64,000 bases of DNA, taken from positions 26,802,201 to 26,866,200 of the forward strand of contig CM069589.1 of assembly GCA_035771175.1 (NCBI GenBank), written 5' to 3'. This DNA comes from Paratinospora sagittata (Eukaryota > Streptophyta > Magnoliopsida > Ranunculales > Menispermaceae). Positions 35,633 through 48,900 of this stretch are shown in pieces. The notes under the pieces are model-generated. The model made no database searches. It was not told the DNA's origin and saw only the letters and a list, made by a program, of their open reading frames with translations. Position numbers and translations under genes: made by a program. Position 1 is the stretch's first letter; every line of letters starts with the position of its first letter.

Positions 35633-38600
35633 TTTAATCCTGACACTGATATGAGTTAATAAAAAGGCGTTGAAAATATTGTTTCTTCTTCTTTACAAGG
35701 AATGTGCAATCACTCAAATCGGAGTCTGGAAGAAAACGTTATGCCTATTTTAATGTTTGTTGCCCATTGACCACCGTACTTGTGAATCTAATCAGCAATC
35801 AAAATCAAAAAGCCTTAGCCATTTCTTTGGAAGTATGATATGAGTTATTCGAAAGACGTTTAAAATATCGTTTCTTCCTCTTTTCAAAGCATTTTTAATC
35901 ACTCAAACTGGAGTCAGGAATAAAATGTTATGGCTATTTGAATATTTTATCCCGATCAATCAACTTACTTATCGACCAAATCGTGAAGAAATGTTCAAAA
36001 AGCCATAACTTTTTATCCCGACTTCGATTTCAAGGAGTGAGAAAGAATTGAAAATGCCTTTTCTTCCAATTTCTAACGCATGTTCAATCAGACAAATTGG
36101 AGTCAGAATGAAAACGTTATGGTTATTTTAAAGTTTCACACCGATCATTCAATTACTTCTCGTATGAATCGATAAGAAAAATTCAAATAGACATACAGTT
36201 TAATCCTGACACAGATATGAGTTAATAAAAAGGCGTTGAAAATATTGTTTTTTCTTCTTTCCAAGGAATGTGCATTTACTCAAATTGGTGTCCACAAGAA
36301 AACGTTATGGCTATTTTAATGTTTGTTACCCATTGACCACCGTACTTGTGAATCTAATCAGCAATCAAAATCAAAAAGCCTTAGCCATTTCTTTGGAAGT
36401 ATGATTTGAGTTATTCAGAAGGCTTTTAAAATATCGTTTCTTCCTCTTTTCAACGCATTTTCAATCACTCAAACTGGAGTCAGGAATAAAATGTTATGGC
36501 TATTTGAATATTTTATCCCGATCAATCAACTTACATATCGACCAAATCGTGAAGAAATCTTCAAAAAGCCATAACTTTTTATCCCGACTTTGATTTGAAG
36601 GAGTGAAAAAGAATTGAAAATGCCTTTTCTTCCCATTTCTAACGTATGTTCAATAAGACAAATTGGAGTCAGAATGAAAACGTTATGGTTATTTTAAAGT
36701 TTCACACCGATCATTCAATTACTTCTCGTATGAATCGATAAGAAAAATTCAAATAGACTTACAGTTTAATCCTGACACTGATATGAGTTAATAAAAAGGC
36801 TTTGAAAATATTGTTTCTTCTTCTTTCCAAGGAATGTGCAATCACTCAAATTGGAGTCCGGAAGAAAACGTCATGCCTATTTTAATGTTTGTTACCCATT
36901 GACCACCGTACTTGTGAATCTAATCAGCAATCAAAATAAAAAAGCCTTAGCCATTTCTTTGGAAGTATGATATGAGTTATTCGAAAGACGTTTAAAATAT
37001 CGTTTCTTCCTCTTTTCAAAGCATTTTTAATCACTCAAACTGGAGTCAGGAATAAAATGTTATGGCTATTTGAATATTTTATCCCGATCAATCAACTTAC
37101 TTATCGACCAAATCGTGAAGAAATGTTCAAAAAGCCATAACTTTTTATCCCGACTTCGATTTCAAGGAGTGAGAAAGAATTGACAATGCCTTTTCTTCCA
37201 ATTTCTAACGCATGTTCAATCAGACAAATTGGTGTCAGAATGAAAACGTTATGGTTATTTTAAAGTTTCACACCTATCATTCAATTACTTCTCGTATGAA
37301 TCGATAAGAATAATTCAAATAGACATACAGTTTAATCCTGACACTGATATGAGTTAATAAAAAGGCGTTGAAAATAGTGTTTCTTCTTCTTTCCAAGGAA
37401 TGTGCATTTACTCAAATTGGTGTCCACAAGAAAACGTTATGGCTATTTTAATGTTTGTTACCCATTGACCACCGTACTTGTGAATCTAATCAGCAATCAA
37501 AATCAAAAAGCCTTAGCCATTTCTTTGGAAGTATGATTTGAGTTATTCAGAAGGCTTTTAAAATATCGTTTCTTCCTCTTTTCAACGCATTTTCAATCAC
37601 TCAAACTGGAGTCAGGAATAAAATGTTATGGCTATTTGAATATTTTATCCCGATCAATCAACTTACATATCGACCAAATCGTGAAGAAATCTTCAAAAAG
37701 CCATAACTTTTTATCCCGACTTTGATTTGAAGGAGTGAAAAAGAATTGAAAATGCCTTTTCTTCCCATTTCTAACGCATGTTCAATCAGACAAATTGGAG
37801 TCAAATGAAAACGTATGGTTATTCTAAAGTTTCACACCGATCATTCAATTACTTCTCGTATGAATCGATAAGAAAAATTCAAATAGACATACAGTTTAAT
37901 CCTGACACTGATATGAGTTAATAAAAAGGCGTTGAAAATATTGTTTCTTCTTCTTTCCAAGGAATGTGCATTCACTCAAATTGGTGTCCACAAGAAAACG
38001 TTATGGCTATTTTAATGTTTGTTACCCATTGACCACCGTACTTGTGAATCTAATCAGCAATCAAAATCAAAAAGCCTTAGCCATTTCTTTGGAAGTATGA
38101 TTTGAGTTATTCGAAAGACGTTTAAAATATCGTTTCTTCCTCTTTTCAAAGCATTTTTAATCACTCAAACTGGAGTCAGGAATAAAATGTTATGGCTACT
38201 TGAATATTTTATCCCGATCAATCAACTTACATATCGACCAAATCGTGAAGAAATGTTCAAAAAGCCATAACTTTTTATCCCGACTTTGATTTGAAGGGGT
38301 GAAAAAGAATTGAAAATGCCTTTTCTTCCCATTTCTAACGCATGTTCAATCAGACAAATTGGAGTCAGAATGAAAATGTTATGGTTATTTTAAAGTTTCA
38401 CACCGATCATTCAATTACTTCTCGTATGAATCGATAAGAAAAATTCAAATAGACTTACAATTTAATCCTGACACTGATATGAGTTAATAAAAAGGCGTTG
38501 AAAATATTGTTTCTTCTTCTTTCCAAGGAATGTGCAATCACTCAAATCGGAGTCTGGAAGAAAACGTTATGCCTATTTTAATGTTTGTTGCCCATTGACC

Positions 38601-41600
38601 ACCGTACTTGTGAATCTAATCAGCAATCAAAATCAAAAAGCCTTAGCCATTTCTTTGGAAGTATGATATGAGTTATTCGAAAGACGTTTAAAATATCGTT
38701 TCTTCCTCTTTTCAAAGCATTTTTAATCACTCAAACTGGAGTCAGGAATAAAATGTTATGGCTATTTGAATATTTTATCCCGCTCAATCAACTTACTTAT
38801 CGACCAAATCGTGAAGAAATGTTCAAAAAGCCATAACTTTTTATCCCGACTTCGATTTCAAGGAGTGAGAAAGAATTGAAAATGCCTTTTCTTCCAATTT
38901 CTAACGCATGTTCAATCAGACAAATTGGAGTCAGAATGAAAACGTTATGGTTATTTTAAAGTTTCACACCGATCATTCAATTACTTCTCGTATGAATCGA
39001 TAAGAAAAATTCAAATAGACATACAGTTTAATCCTGACACAGATATGAGTTAATAAAAAGGCGTTGAAAATATTGTTTTTTCTTCTTTCCAAGGAATGTG
39101 CATTTACTCAAATTGGTGTCCACAAGAAAACGTTATGGCTATTTTAATGTTTGTTACCCATTGACCACCGTACTTGTGAATCTAATCAGCAATCAAAATC
39201 AAAAAGCCTTAGCCATTTCTTTGGAAGTATGATTTGAGTTATTCAGAAGGCTTTTAAAATATCGTTTCTTCCTCTTTTCAACGCATTTTCAATCACTCAA
39301 ACTGGAGTCAGGAATAAAATGTTATGGCTATTTGAATATTTTATCCCGATCAATCAACTTACATATCGACCAAATCGTGAAGAAATCTTCAAAAAGCCAT
39401 AACTTTTTATCCCGACTTTGATTTGAAGGAGTGAAAAAGAATTGAAAATGCCTTTTCTTCCCATTTCTAACGTATGTTCAATAAGACAAATTGGAGTCAG
39501 AATGAAAACGTTATGGTTATTTTAAAGTTTCACACCGATCATTCAATTACTTCTCGTATGAATCGATAAGAAAAATTCAAATAGACTTACAGTTTAATCC
39601 TGACACTGATATGAGTTAATAAAAAGGCTTTGAAAATATTGTTTCTTCTTCTTTCCAAGGAATGTGCAATCACTCAAATTGGAGTCCGGAAGAAAACGTC
39701 ATGCCTATTTTAATGTTTGTTACCCATTGACCACCGTACTTGTGAATCTAATCAGCAATCAAAATAAAAAAGCCTTAGCCATTTCTTTGGAAGTATGATA
39801 TGAGTTATTCGAAAGACGTTTAAAATATCGTTTCTTCCTCTTTTCAAAGCATTTTTAATCACTCAAACTGGAGTCAGGAATAAAATGTTATGGCTATTTG
39901 AATATTTTATCCCGATCAATCAACTTACTTATCGACCAAATCGTGAAGAAATGTTCAAAAAGCCATAACTTTTTATCCCGACTTCGATTTCAAGGAGTGA
40001 GAAAGAATTGACAATGCCTTTTCTTCCAATTTCTAACGCATGTTCAATCAGACAAATTGGTGTCAGAATGAAAACGTTATGGTTATTTTAAAGTTTCACA
40101 CCTATCATTCAATTACTTCTCGTATGAATCGATAAGAATAATTCAAATAGACATACAGTTTAATGCTGACACTGATATGAGTTAATAAAAAGGCGTTGAA
40201 AATAGTGTTTCTTCTTCTTTCCAAGGAATGTGCATTTACTCAAATTGGTGTCCACAAGAAAACGTTATGGCTATTTTAATGTTTGTTACCCATTGACCAC
40301 CGTACTTGTGAATCTAATCAGCAATCAAAATCAAAAAGCCTTAGCCATTTCTTTGGAAGTATGATTTGAGTTATTCAGAAGGCTTTTAAAATATCGTTTC
40401 TTCCTCTTTTCAACGCATTTTCAATCACTCAAACTGGAGTCAGGAATAAAATGTTATGGCTATTTGAATATTTTATCCCGATCAATCAACTTACATATCG
40501 ACCAAATCGTGAAGAAATCTTCAAAAAGCCATAACTTTTTATCCCGACTTTGATTTGAAGGAGTGAAAAAGAATTGAAAATGCCTTTTCTTCCCATTTCT
40601 AACGCATGTTCAATCAGACAAATTGGAGTCAAATGAAAACGTATGGTTATTCTAAAGTTTCACACCGATCATTCAATTACTTCTCGTATGAATCGATAAG
40701 AAAAATTCAAATAGACATACAGTTTAATCCTGACACTGATATGAGTTAATAAAAAGGCGTTGAAAATATTGTTTCTTCTTCTTTCCAAGGAATGTGCATT
40801 CACTCAAATTGGTGTCCACAAGAAAACGTTATGGCTATTTTAATGTTTGTTACCCATTGACCACCGTACTTGTGAATCTAATCAGCAATCAAAATCAAAA
40901 AGCCTTAGCCATTTCTTTGGAAGTATGATTTGAGTTATTCGAAAGACGTTTAAAATATCGTTTCTTCCTCTTTTCAAAGCATTTTTAATCACTCAAACTG
41001 GAGTCAGGAATAAAATGTTATGGCTACTTGAATATTTTATCCCGATCAATCAACTTACATATCGACCAAATCGTGAAGAAATGTTCAAAAAGCCATAACT
41101 TTTTATCCCGACTTTGATTTGAAGGGGTGAAAAAGAATTGAAAATGCCTTTTCTTCCCATTTCTAACGCATGTTCAATCAGACAAATTGGAGTCAGAATG
41201 AAAATGTTATGGTTATTTTAAAGTTTCACACCGATCATTCAATTACTTCTCGTATGAATCGATAAGAAAAATTCAAATAGACTTACAATTTAATCCTGAC
41301 ACTGATATGAGTTAATAAAAAGGCGTTGAAAATATTGTTTCTTCTTCTTTCCAAGGAATGTGCAATCACTCAAATCGGAGTCTGGAAGAAAACGTTATGC
41401 CTATTTTAATGTTTGTTGCCCATTGACCACCGTACTTGTGAATCTAATCAGCAATCAAAATCAAAAAGCCTTAGCCATTTCTTTGGAAGTATGATATGAG
41501 TTATTCGAAAGACGTTTAAAATATCGTTTCTTCCTCTTTTCAAAGCATTTTTAATCACTCAAACTGGAGTCAGGAATAAAATGTTATGGCTATTTGAATA

Positions 41601-44192
41601 TTTTATCCCGATCAATCAACTTACTTATCGACCAAATCGTGAAGAAATGTTCAAAAAGCCATAACTTTTTATCCCGACTTCGATTTCAAGGAGTGAGAAA
41701 GAATTGAAAATGCCTTTTCTTCCAATTTCTAACGCATGTTCAATCAGACAAATTGGAGTCAGAATGAAAACGTTATGGTTATTTTAAAGTTTCACACCGA
41801 TCATTCAATTACTTCTCGTATGAATCGATAAGAAAAATTCAAATAGACATACAGTTTAATCCTGACACAGATATGAGTTAATAAAAAGGCGTTGAAAATA
41901 TTGTTTTTTCTTCTTTCCAAGGAATGTGCATTTACTCAAATTGGTGTCCACAAGAAAACGTTATGGCTATTTTAATGTTTGTTACCCATTGACCACCGTA
42001 CTTGTGAATCTAATCAGCAATCAAAATCAAAAAGCCTTAGCCATTTCTTTGGAAGTATGATTTGAGTTATTCAGAAGGCTTTTAAAATATCGTTTCTTCC
42101 TCTTTTCAACGCATTTTCAATCACTCAAACTGGAGTCAGGAATAAAATGTTATGGCTATTTGAATATTTTATCCCGATCAATCAACTTACATATCGACCA
42201 AATCGTGAAGAAATCTTCAAAAAGCCATAACTTTTTATCCCGACTTTGATTTGAAGGAGTGAAAAAGAATTGAAAATGCCTTTTCTTCCCATTTCTAACG
42301 TATGTTCAATAAGACAAATTGGAGTCAGAATGAAAACGTTATGGTTATTTTAAAGTTTCACACCGATCATTCAATTACTTCTCGTATGAATCGATAAGAA
42401 AAATTCAAATAGACTTACAGTTTAATCCTGACACTGATATGAGTTAATAAAAAGGCTTTGAAAATATTGTTTCTTCTTCTTTCCAAGGAATGTGCAATCA
42501 CTCAAATTGGAGTCCGGAAGAAAACGTCATGCCTATTTTAATGTTTGTTACCCATTGACCACCGTACTTGTGAATCTAATCAGCAATCAAAATAAAAAAG
42601 CCTTAGCCATTTCTTTGGAAGTATGATATGAGTTATTCGAAAGACGTTTAAAATATCGTTTCTTCCTCTTTTCAAAGCATTTTTAATCACTCAAACTGGA
42701 GTCAGGAATAAAATGTTATGGCTATTTGAATATTTTATCCCGATCAATCAACTTACTTATCGACCAAATCGTGAAGAAATGTTCAAAAAGCCATAACTTT
42801 TTATCCCGACTTCGATTTCAAGGAGTGAGAAAGAATTGACAATGCCTTTTCTTCCAATTTCTAACGCATGTTCAATCAGACAAATTGGTGTCAGAATGAA
42901 AACGTTATGGTTATTTTAAAGTTTCACACCTATCATTCAATTACTTCTCGTATGAATCGATAAGAATAATTCAAATAGACATACAGTTTAATCCTGACAC
43001 TGATATGAGTTAATAAAAAGGCGTTGAAAATAGTGTTTCTTCTTCTTTCCAAGGAATGTGCATTTACTCAAATTGGTGTCCACAAGAAAACGTTATGGCT
43101 ATTTTAATGTTTGTTACCCATTGACCACCGTACTTGTGAATCTAATCAGCAATCAAAATCAAAAAGCCTTAGCCATTTCTTTGGAAGTATGATTTGAGTT
43201 ATTCAGAAGGCTTTTAAAATATCGTTTCTTCCTCTTTTCAACGCATTTTCAATCACTCAAACTGGAGTCAGGAATAAAATGTTATGGCTATTTGAATATT
43301 TTATCCCGATCAATCAACTTACATATCGACCAAATCGTGAAGAAATCTTCAAAAAGCCATAACTTTTTATCCCGACTTTGATTTGAAGGAGTGAAAAAGA
43401 ATTGAAAATGCCTTTTCTTCCCATTTCTAACGCATGTTCAATCAGACAAATTGGAGTCAAATGAAAACGTATGGTTATTCTAAAGTTTCACACCGATCAT
43501 TCAATTACTTCTCGTATGAATCGATAAGAAAAATTCAAATAGACATACAGTTTAATCCTGACACTGATATGAGTTAATAAAAAGGCGTTGAAAATATTGT
43601 TTCTTCTTCTTTCCAAGGAATGTGCATTCACTCAAATTGGTGTCCACAAGAAAACGTTATGGCTATTTTAATGTTTGTTACCCATTGACCACCGTACTTG
43701 TGAATCTAATCAGCAATCAAAATCAAAAAGCCTTAGCCATTTCTTTGGAAGTATGATTTGAGTTATTCGAAAGACGTTTAAAATATCGTTTCTTCCTCTT
43801 TTCAAAGCATTTTTAATCACTCAAACTGGAGTCAGGAATAAAATGTTATGGCTACTTGAATATTTTATCCCGATCAATCAACTTACATATCGACCAAATC
43901 GTGAAGAAATGTTCAAAAAGCCATAACTTTTTATCCCGACTTTGATTTGAAGGGGTGAAAAAGAATTGAAAATGCCTTTTCTTCCCATTTCTAACGCATG
44001 TTCAATCAGACAAATTGGAGTCAGAATGAAAATGTTATGGTTATTTTAAAGTTTCACACCGATCATTCAATTACTTCTCGTATGAATCGATAAGAAAAAT
44101 TCAAATAGACTTACAATTTAATCCTGACACTGATATGAGTTAATAAAAAGGCGTTGAAAATATTGTTTCTTCTTCTTTCCAAGGAATGTGCA
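35633..44192 (+). repeat. Three tandem copies of a 2,828-bp, 15-monomer unit
   Basis: Five trimers repeat as a block three times. Markers: CAAATCGGAGTCTGG at 35,716, 38,544 and 41,372; ACACAGATATG at about 36,209, 39,037 and 41,865; AACGTATGTTCAATAAG near 36,641, 39,469 and 42,297; CACACCTATC at 37,270, 40,098 and 42,926; AAAATAGTG at about 37,371, 40,199 and 43,027; GTCAAATG near 37,800, 40,628 and 43,456. The unit is 2,828, not 2,830, because two single-base deletions lie in the GTCAAATGAAAACGTATGG stretch. The copies look almost identical: the differences I noticed are TTTACAAGG (first copy), CCCGCTCAATC at about 38,780 and AATGCTGAC at about 40,162. Confidence 0.93.
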
Positions 44193-45989
44193 TTCACTCA
44201 AATTGGTGTCCACAAGAAAACGTTATGGCTTTTTTAATGTTTGTTACCCATTGACCACCGTACTTACGAATCTAATCAGCAATCAAAATCAAAAAGCCTT
44301 AGCCATTTCTTTGGAAGTATGATTTGAGTTATTCGAAAGATGTTTAAAATATCGTTTCTTCCTCTTTTCAAAGCATGTTCAATCACTCAAACTGGAGTCA
44401 GGAATAAAATGTTATGGCTACTTGAATATTTTGTCCCGATCAATCAACTTACATATCGACCAAATCGTGAAGAAATGTTCAAAAAGCCATAACTTTTTAT
44501 CCCGACTTTGATTTGAAGGGGTGAAAAAGAATTGAAAATGCCTTTTCTTCCCCTTTCTAACGCATGTTCAATCAGACAAATTGGAGTCAGAATGAAAATG
44601 TTATGGTTATTTTAAAGTTTCACACCGATCATTCAATTACTTCTCGTATGAATCGATAAGAAAAATTCAAATAGACTTACAGTTTAATCCTGACACTGAT
44701 ATGAGTTAATAAAAAGGCGTTGAAAATATTGTTTCTTCTTCTTTCCCAGGAATGTGCAATCACTCAAATTGGAGACCGGAAGAAAACGTTATGGCTATTT
44801 TAATGTTTGTTACCCATTGACCACAGTACTTGTGAATCTAATCAGCAATCAAAATCAAAAAGCCTTAGCCATTTCTTTGGAAGTATGATTTGAGTTCTTC
44901 GAAAGACGTTTAAAATATCGTTTCTTCCTCTTTTCAAAGCATTTTTAATCACTCAAACTGGAGTCAGGAATAAAATGTTATGGCTATTTGAATATTTTAT
45001 CCCGATCAATCAACTTACTTATCGACCAAATCGTGAAGAAATGTTCAAAAAGCCATAACTTTTTATCCCGACTTCGATTTCAAGGAGTGAGAAATAATTG
45101 AAAATGCCTTTTCTTCCAATTTCTAACACATGTTCAATCAGACAAATTGGTGTCAGAATGAAAACGTTATGGTTATTTTAAAGTTTCACACCTATCATTC
45201 AATTACTTCTCGTATGAATCGATAAGAAAAATTCAAATAGACTTACAGTTTAATCCTGACACTGATATGAGTTAATAAAAAGGCGTTGAGAATATTGTTT
45301 CTTCTTCTTTCCAAGGAATGTGCATTCACTCAAATTGGTGTCCAAAAGAAAACGTTATGGCTATTTTAATGTTTGTTACCCATTGACCACCGTACTTGTG
45401 AATCTAATCAGCAATCAAAATCAAAAAGCCTTAGCCATTTCTTTGGAAGTATGATTTGAGTTATTCAGAAGGCTTTTCAAATATCGTTTCTTCCTCTTTT
45501 CAACGCATTTTCAATCGCTCAAACTGGAGTCAGGAATAAAATGTTTTGGCTATTTGAATATTTTATCCCGATCAATCAACTTACATATCGACCAAATCGT
45601 GAAGAAAACTTCAAAAACCCATAACTTTTTATCCCGACTTTGATTTGAAGGAGTGAAAAAGAATTGAAAATGCCTTTTCTTCCCATTTCTAACGCATGTT
45701 CAATCAGACAAATTGGAGTCAGAATGAAAACGTTATGGTTATTTTAAAGTTTCACACCGATCAATCAATTACTTCTCGTATGAATCGATAAGAAAAATTC
45801 AAATAGACTTACAGTTTAATCCTGACACTGATATGAGTTAATAAAAAGGCGTTGAAAATATTGTTTCTTCTTCTTTCCAAGGAATGTGCAATCACTCAAA
45901 TTGGAGTCCGGAAGAAAACGTTATGCCTATTTTAATGTTTGTTGCCCATTGACCACCATACTTGTGAATCTAATCAGCGATCAAAATAA
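44193..45989 (+). repeat. Linking trimers between the 2,828- and 1,698-bp arrays
   Basis: About three trimers lie here. The first carries ATGGCTTTTTTAATG at about 44,226, TTACGAATC at about 44,267, GAAAGATG at about 44,335 and AGCATGTTCAATCACTC at about 44,372. It matches the trimer at 47.0-47.6 kb at an offset of 2,830 (five trimers). Later parts carry TTTCCCAGG at about 44,742, GAGAATATTG at about 45,288, GAAAACTTC at about 45,604 and CCACCATACTTG at about 45,954. The density of one-off substitutions is higher than in the arrays on either side, consistent with older copies between two recent expansions. Confidence 0.72.
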
Positions 45990-48900
45990 AAAAGCCTTAG
46001 CCATTTCTTTGGAAGTATGATTTGAGTTCTTCGAAAGACGTTTAAAATATCGTTTCTTCCTCTTTTCAAAGCATTTTTAATCACTCAAACTGGAGTAAGG
46101 AATAAAATGTTATGGCTATTTGAATATTTTATCCCGATCAATCAACTTACTAATCGACCAAATCGTGAAGAAATATTCAAAAAGCCATAACTTTTTATCC
46201 CGACTTCGATTTCAAGGAGTGAGAAAGAATTGAAAATGCCTTTTCTTCCAATTTCTAACGTATGTTCAATCAGACAAATTGGAGTCAGAATGAAAACGTT
46301 ATGGTTATTTTAAAGTTTCACACCGATCATTCAATTACTTCTCGTATGAATCGATAAGAAAAATTCAAATAGACATACAGTTTAATCCTGACACTGATAT
46401 GAGTTAATAAAAAGGCGTTGAAAATATTGTTTCTTCTTCTTTCCAAGGAATGTGCATTCACTCAAATTGGTGTCCACAAGAAAACGTTATGGCTATTTTA
46501 ATGTTTGTTACCCATTGACCACCGTACTTGTGAATCTAATCAGCAATCAAAATCAAAAAGCCTTAGCCATTTCTTTGGAAGTATGATTTGAGTTATTCGA
46601 AAGACGTTTAAAATATCGTTTCTTCCTCTTTTCAAAGCATTTTTAATCACTCAAACTGGAGTCAGGAATAAAATGTTATGGCTACTTGAATATTTTATCC
46701 CGATCAATCAACTTACATATCGACCAAATCGTGAAGAAATGTTCAAAAAGCCATAACTTTTTATCCCGACTTTGATTTGAAGGGGTGAAAAAGAATTGAA
46801 AATGCCTTTTCTTCCCATTTCTAACGCATGTTCAATCAGACAAATTGGAGTCAGAATGAAAATGTTATGGTTATTTTAAAGTTTCACACCGATCATTCAA
46901 TTACTTCTCGTATGAATCGATAAGAAAAATTCAAATAGACTTACAATTTAATCCTGACACTGATATGAGTTAATAAAAAGGCGTTGAAAATATTGTTTCT
47001 TCTTCTTTCCAAGGAATGTGCATTCACTCAAATTGGTGTCCACAAGAAAACGTTATGGCTTTTTTAATGTTTGTTACCCATTGACCACCGTACTTGCGAA
47101 TCTAATCAGCAATCAAAATCAAAAAGCCTTAGCCATTTCTTTGGAAGTATGATTTGAGTTATTCGAAAGACGTTTAAAATATCGTTTCTTCCTCTTTTCA
47201 AAGCATGTTCAATCACTCAAACTGGAGTCAGGAATAAAATGTTATGGCTTCTTGAATATTTTGTCCCGATCAATCAACTTACATATCGACCAAATCGTGA
47301 AGAAATGTTCAAAAAGCCATAACTTTTTATCCCGACTTTGATTTGAAGGGGTGAAAAAGAATTGAAAATGCCTTTTCTTCCCATTTCTAACGCATGTTCA
47401 ATCAGACAAATTGGAGTCAGAATGAAAATGTTATGGTTATTTTAAAGTTTCACACCGATCATTCAATTACTTCTCGTATGAATCGATAAGAAAAATTCAA
47501 ATAGACTTACAGTTTAATCCTGACACTGATATGAGTTAATAAAAAGGCGTTGAAAATATTGTTTCTTCTTCTTTCCAAGGAATGTGCAATCACTCAAATT
47601 GGAGACCGGAAGAAAACGTTATGGCTATTTTAATGTTTGTTACCCATTGACCACAGTACTTGTGAATCTAATCAGCAATCAAAATCAAAAAGCCTTAGCC
47701 ATTTCTTTGGAAGTATGATTTGAGTTCTTCGAAAGACGTTTAAAATATCGTTTCTTCCTCTTTTCAAAGCATTTTTAATCACTCAAACTGGAGTAAGGAA
47801 TAAAATGTTATGGCTATTTGAATATTTTATCCCGATCAATCAACTTACTAATCGACCAAATCGTGAAGAAATATTCAAAAAGCCATAACTTTTTATCCCG
47901 ACTTCGATTTCAAGGAGTGAGAAAGAATTGAAAATGCCTTTTCTTCCAATTTCTAACGTATGTTCAATCAGACAAATTGGAGTCAGAATGAAAACGTTAT
48001 GGTTATTTTAAAGTTTCACACCGATCATTCAATTACTTCTCGTATGAATCGATAAGAAAAATTCAAATAGACATACAGTTTAATCCTGACACTGATATGA
48101 GTTAATAAAAAGGCGTTGAAAATATTGTTTCTTCTTCTTTCCAAGGAATGTGCATTCACTCAAATTGGTGTCCACAAGAAAACGTTATGGCTATTTTAAT
48201 GTTTGTTACCCATTGACCACCGTACTTGTGAATCTAATCAGCAATCAAAATCAAAAAGCCTTAGCCATTTCTTTGGAAGTATGATTTGAGTTATTCGAAA
48301 GACGTTTAAAATATCGTTTCTTCCTCTTTTCAAAGCATTTTTAATCACTCAAACTGGAGTCAGGAATAAAATGTTATGGCTACTTGAATATTTTATCCCG
48401 ATCAATCAACTTACATATCGACCAAATCGTGAAGAAATGTTCAAAAAGCCATAACTTTTTATCCCGACTTTGATTTGAAGGGGTGAAAAAGAATTGAAAA
48501 TGCCTTTTCTTCCCATTTCTAACGCATGTTCAATCAGACAAATTGGAGTCAGAATGAAAATGTTATGGTTATTTTAAAGTTTCACACCGATCATTCAATT
48601 ACTTCTCGTATGAATCGATAAGAAAAATTCAAATAGACTTACAATTTAATCCTGACACTGATATGAGTTAATAAAAAGGCGTTGAAAATATTGTTTCTTC
48701 TTCTTTCCAAGGAATGTGCATTCACTCAAATTGGTGTCCACAAGAAAACGTTATGGCTTTTTTAATGTTTGTTACCCATTGACCACCGTACTTGCGAATC
48801 TAATCAGCAATCAAAATCAAAAAGCCTTAGCCATTTCTTTGGAAGTATGATTTGAGTTATTCGAAAGACGTTTAAAATATCGTTTCTTCCTCTTTTCAAA

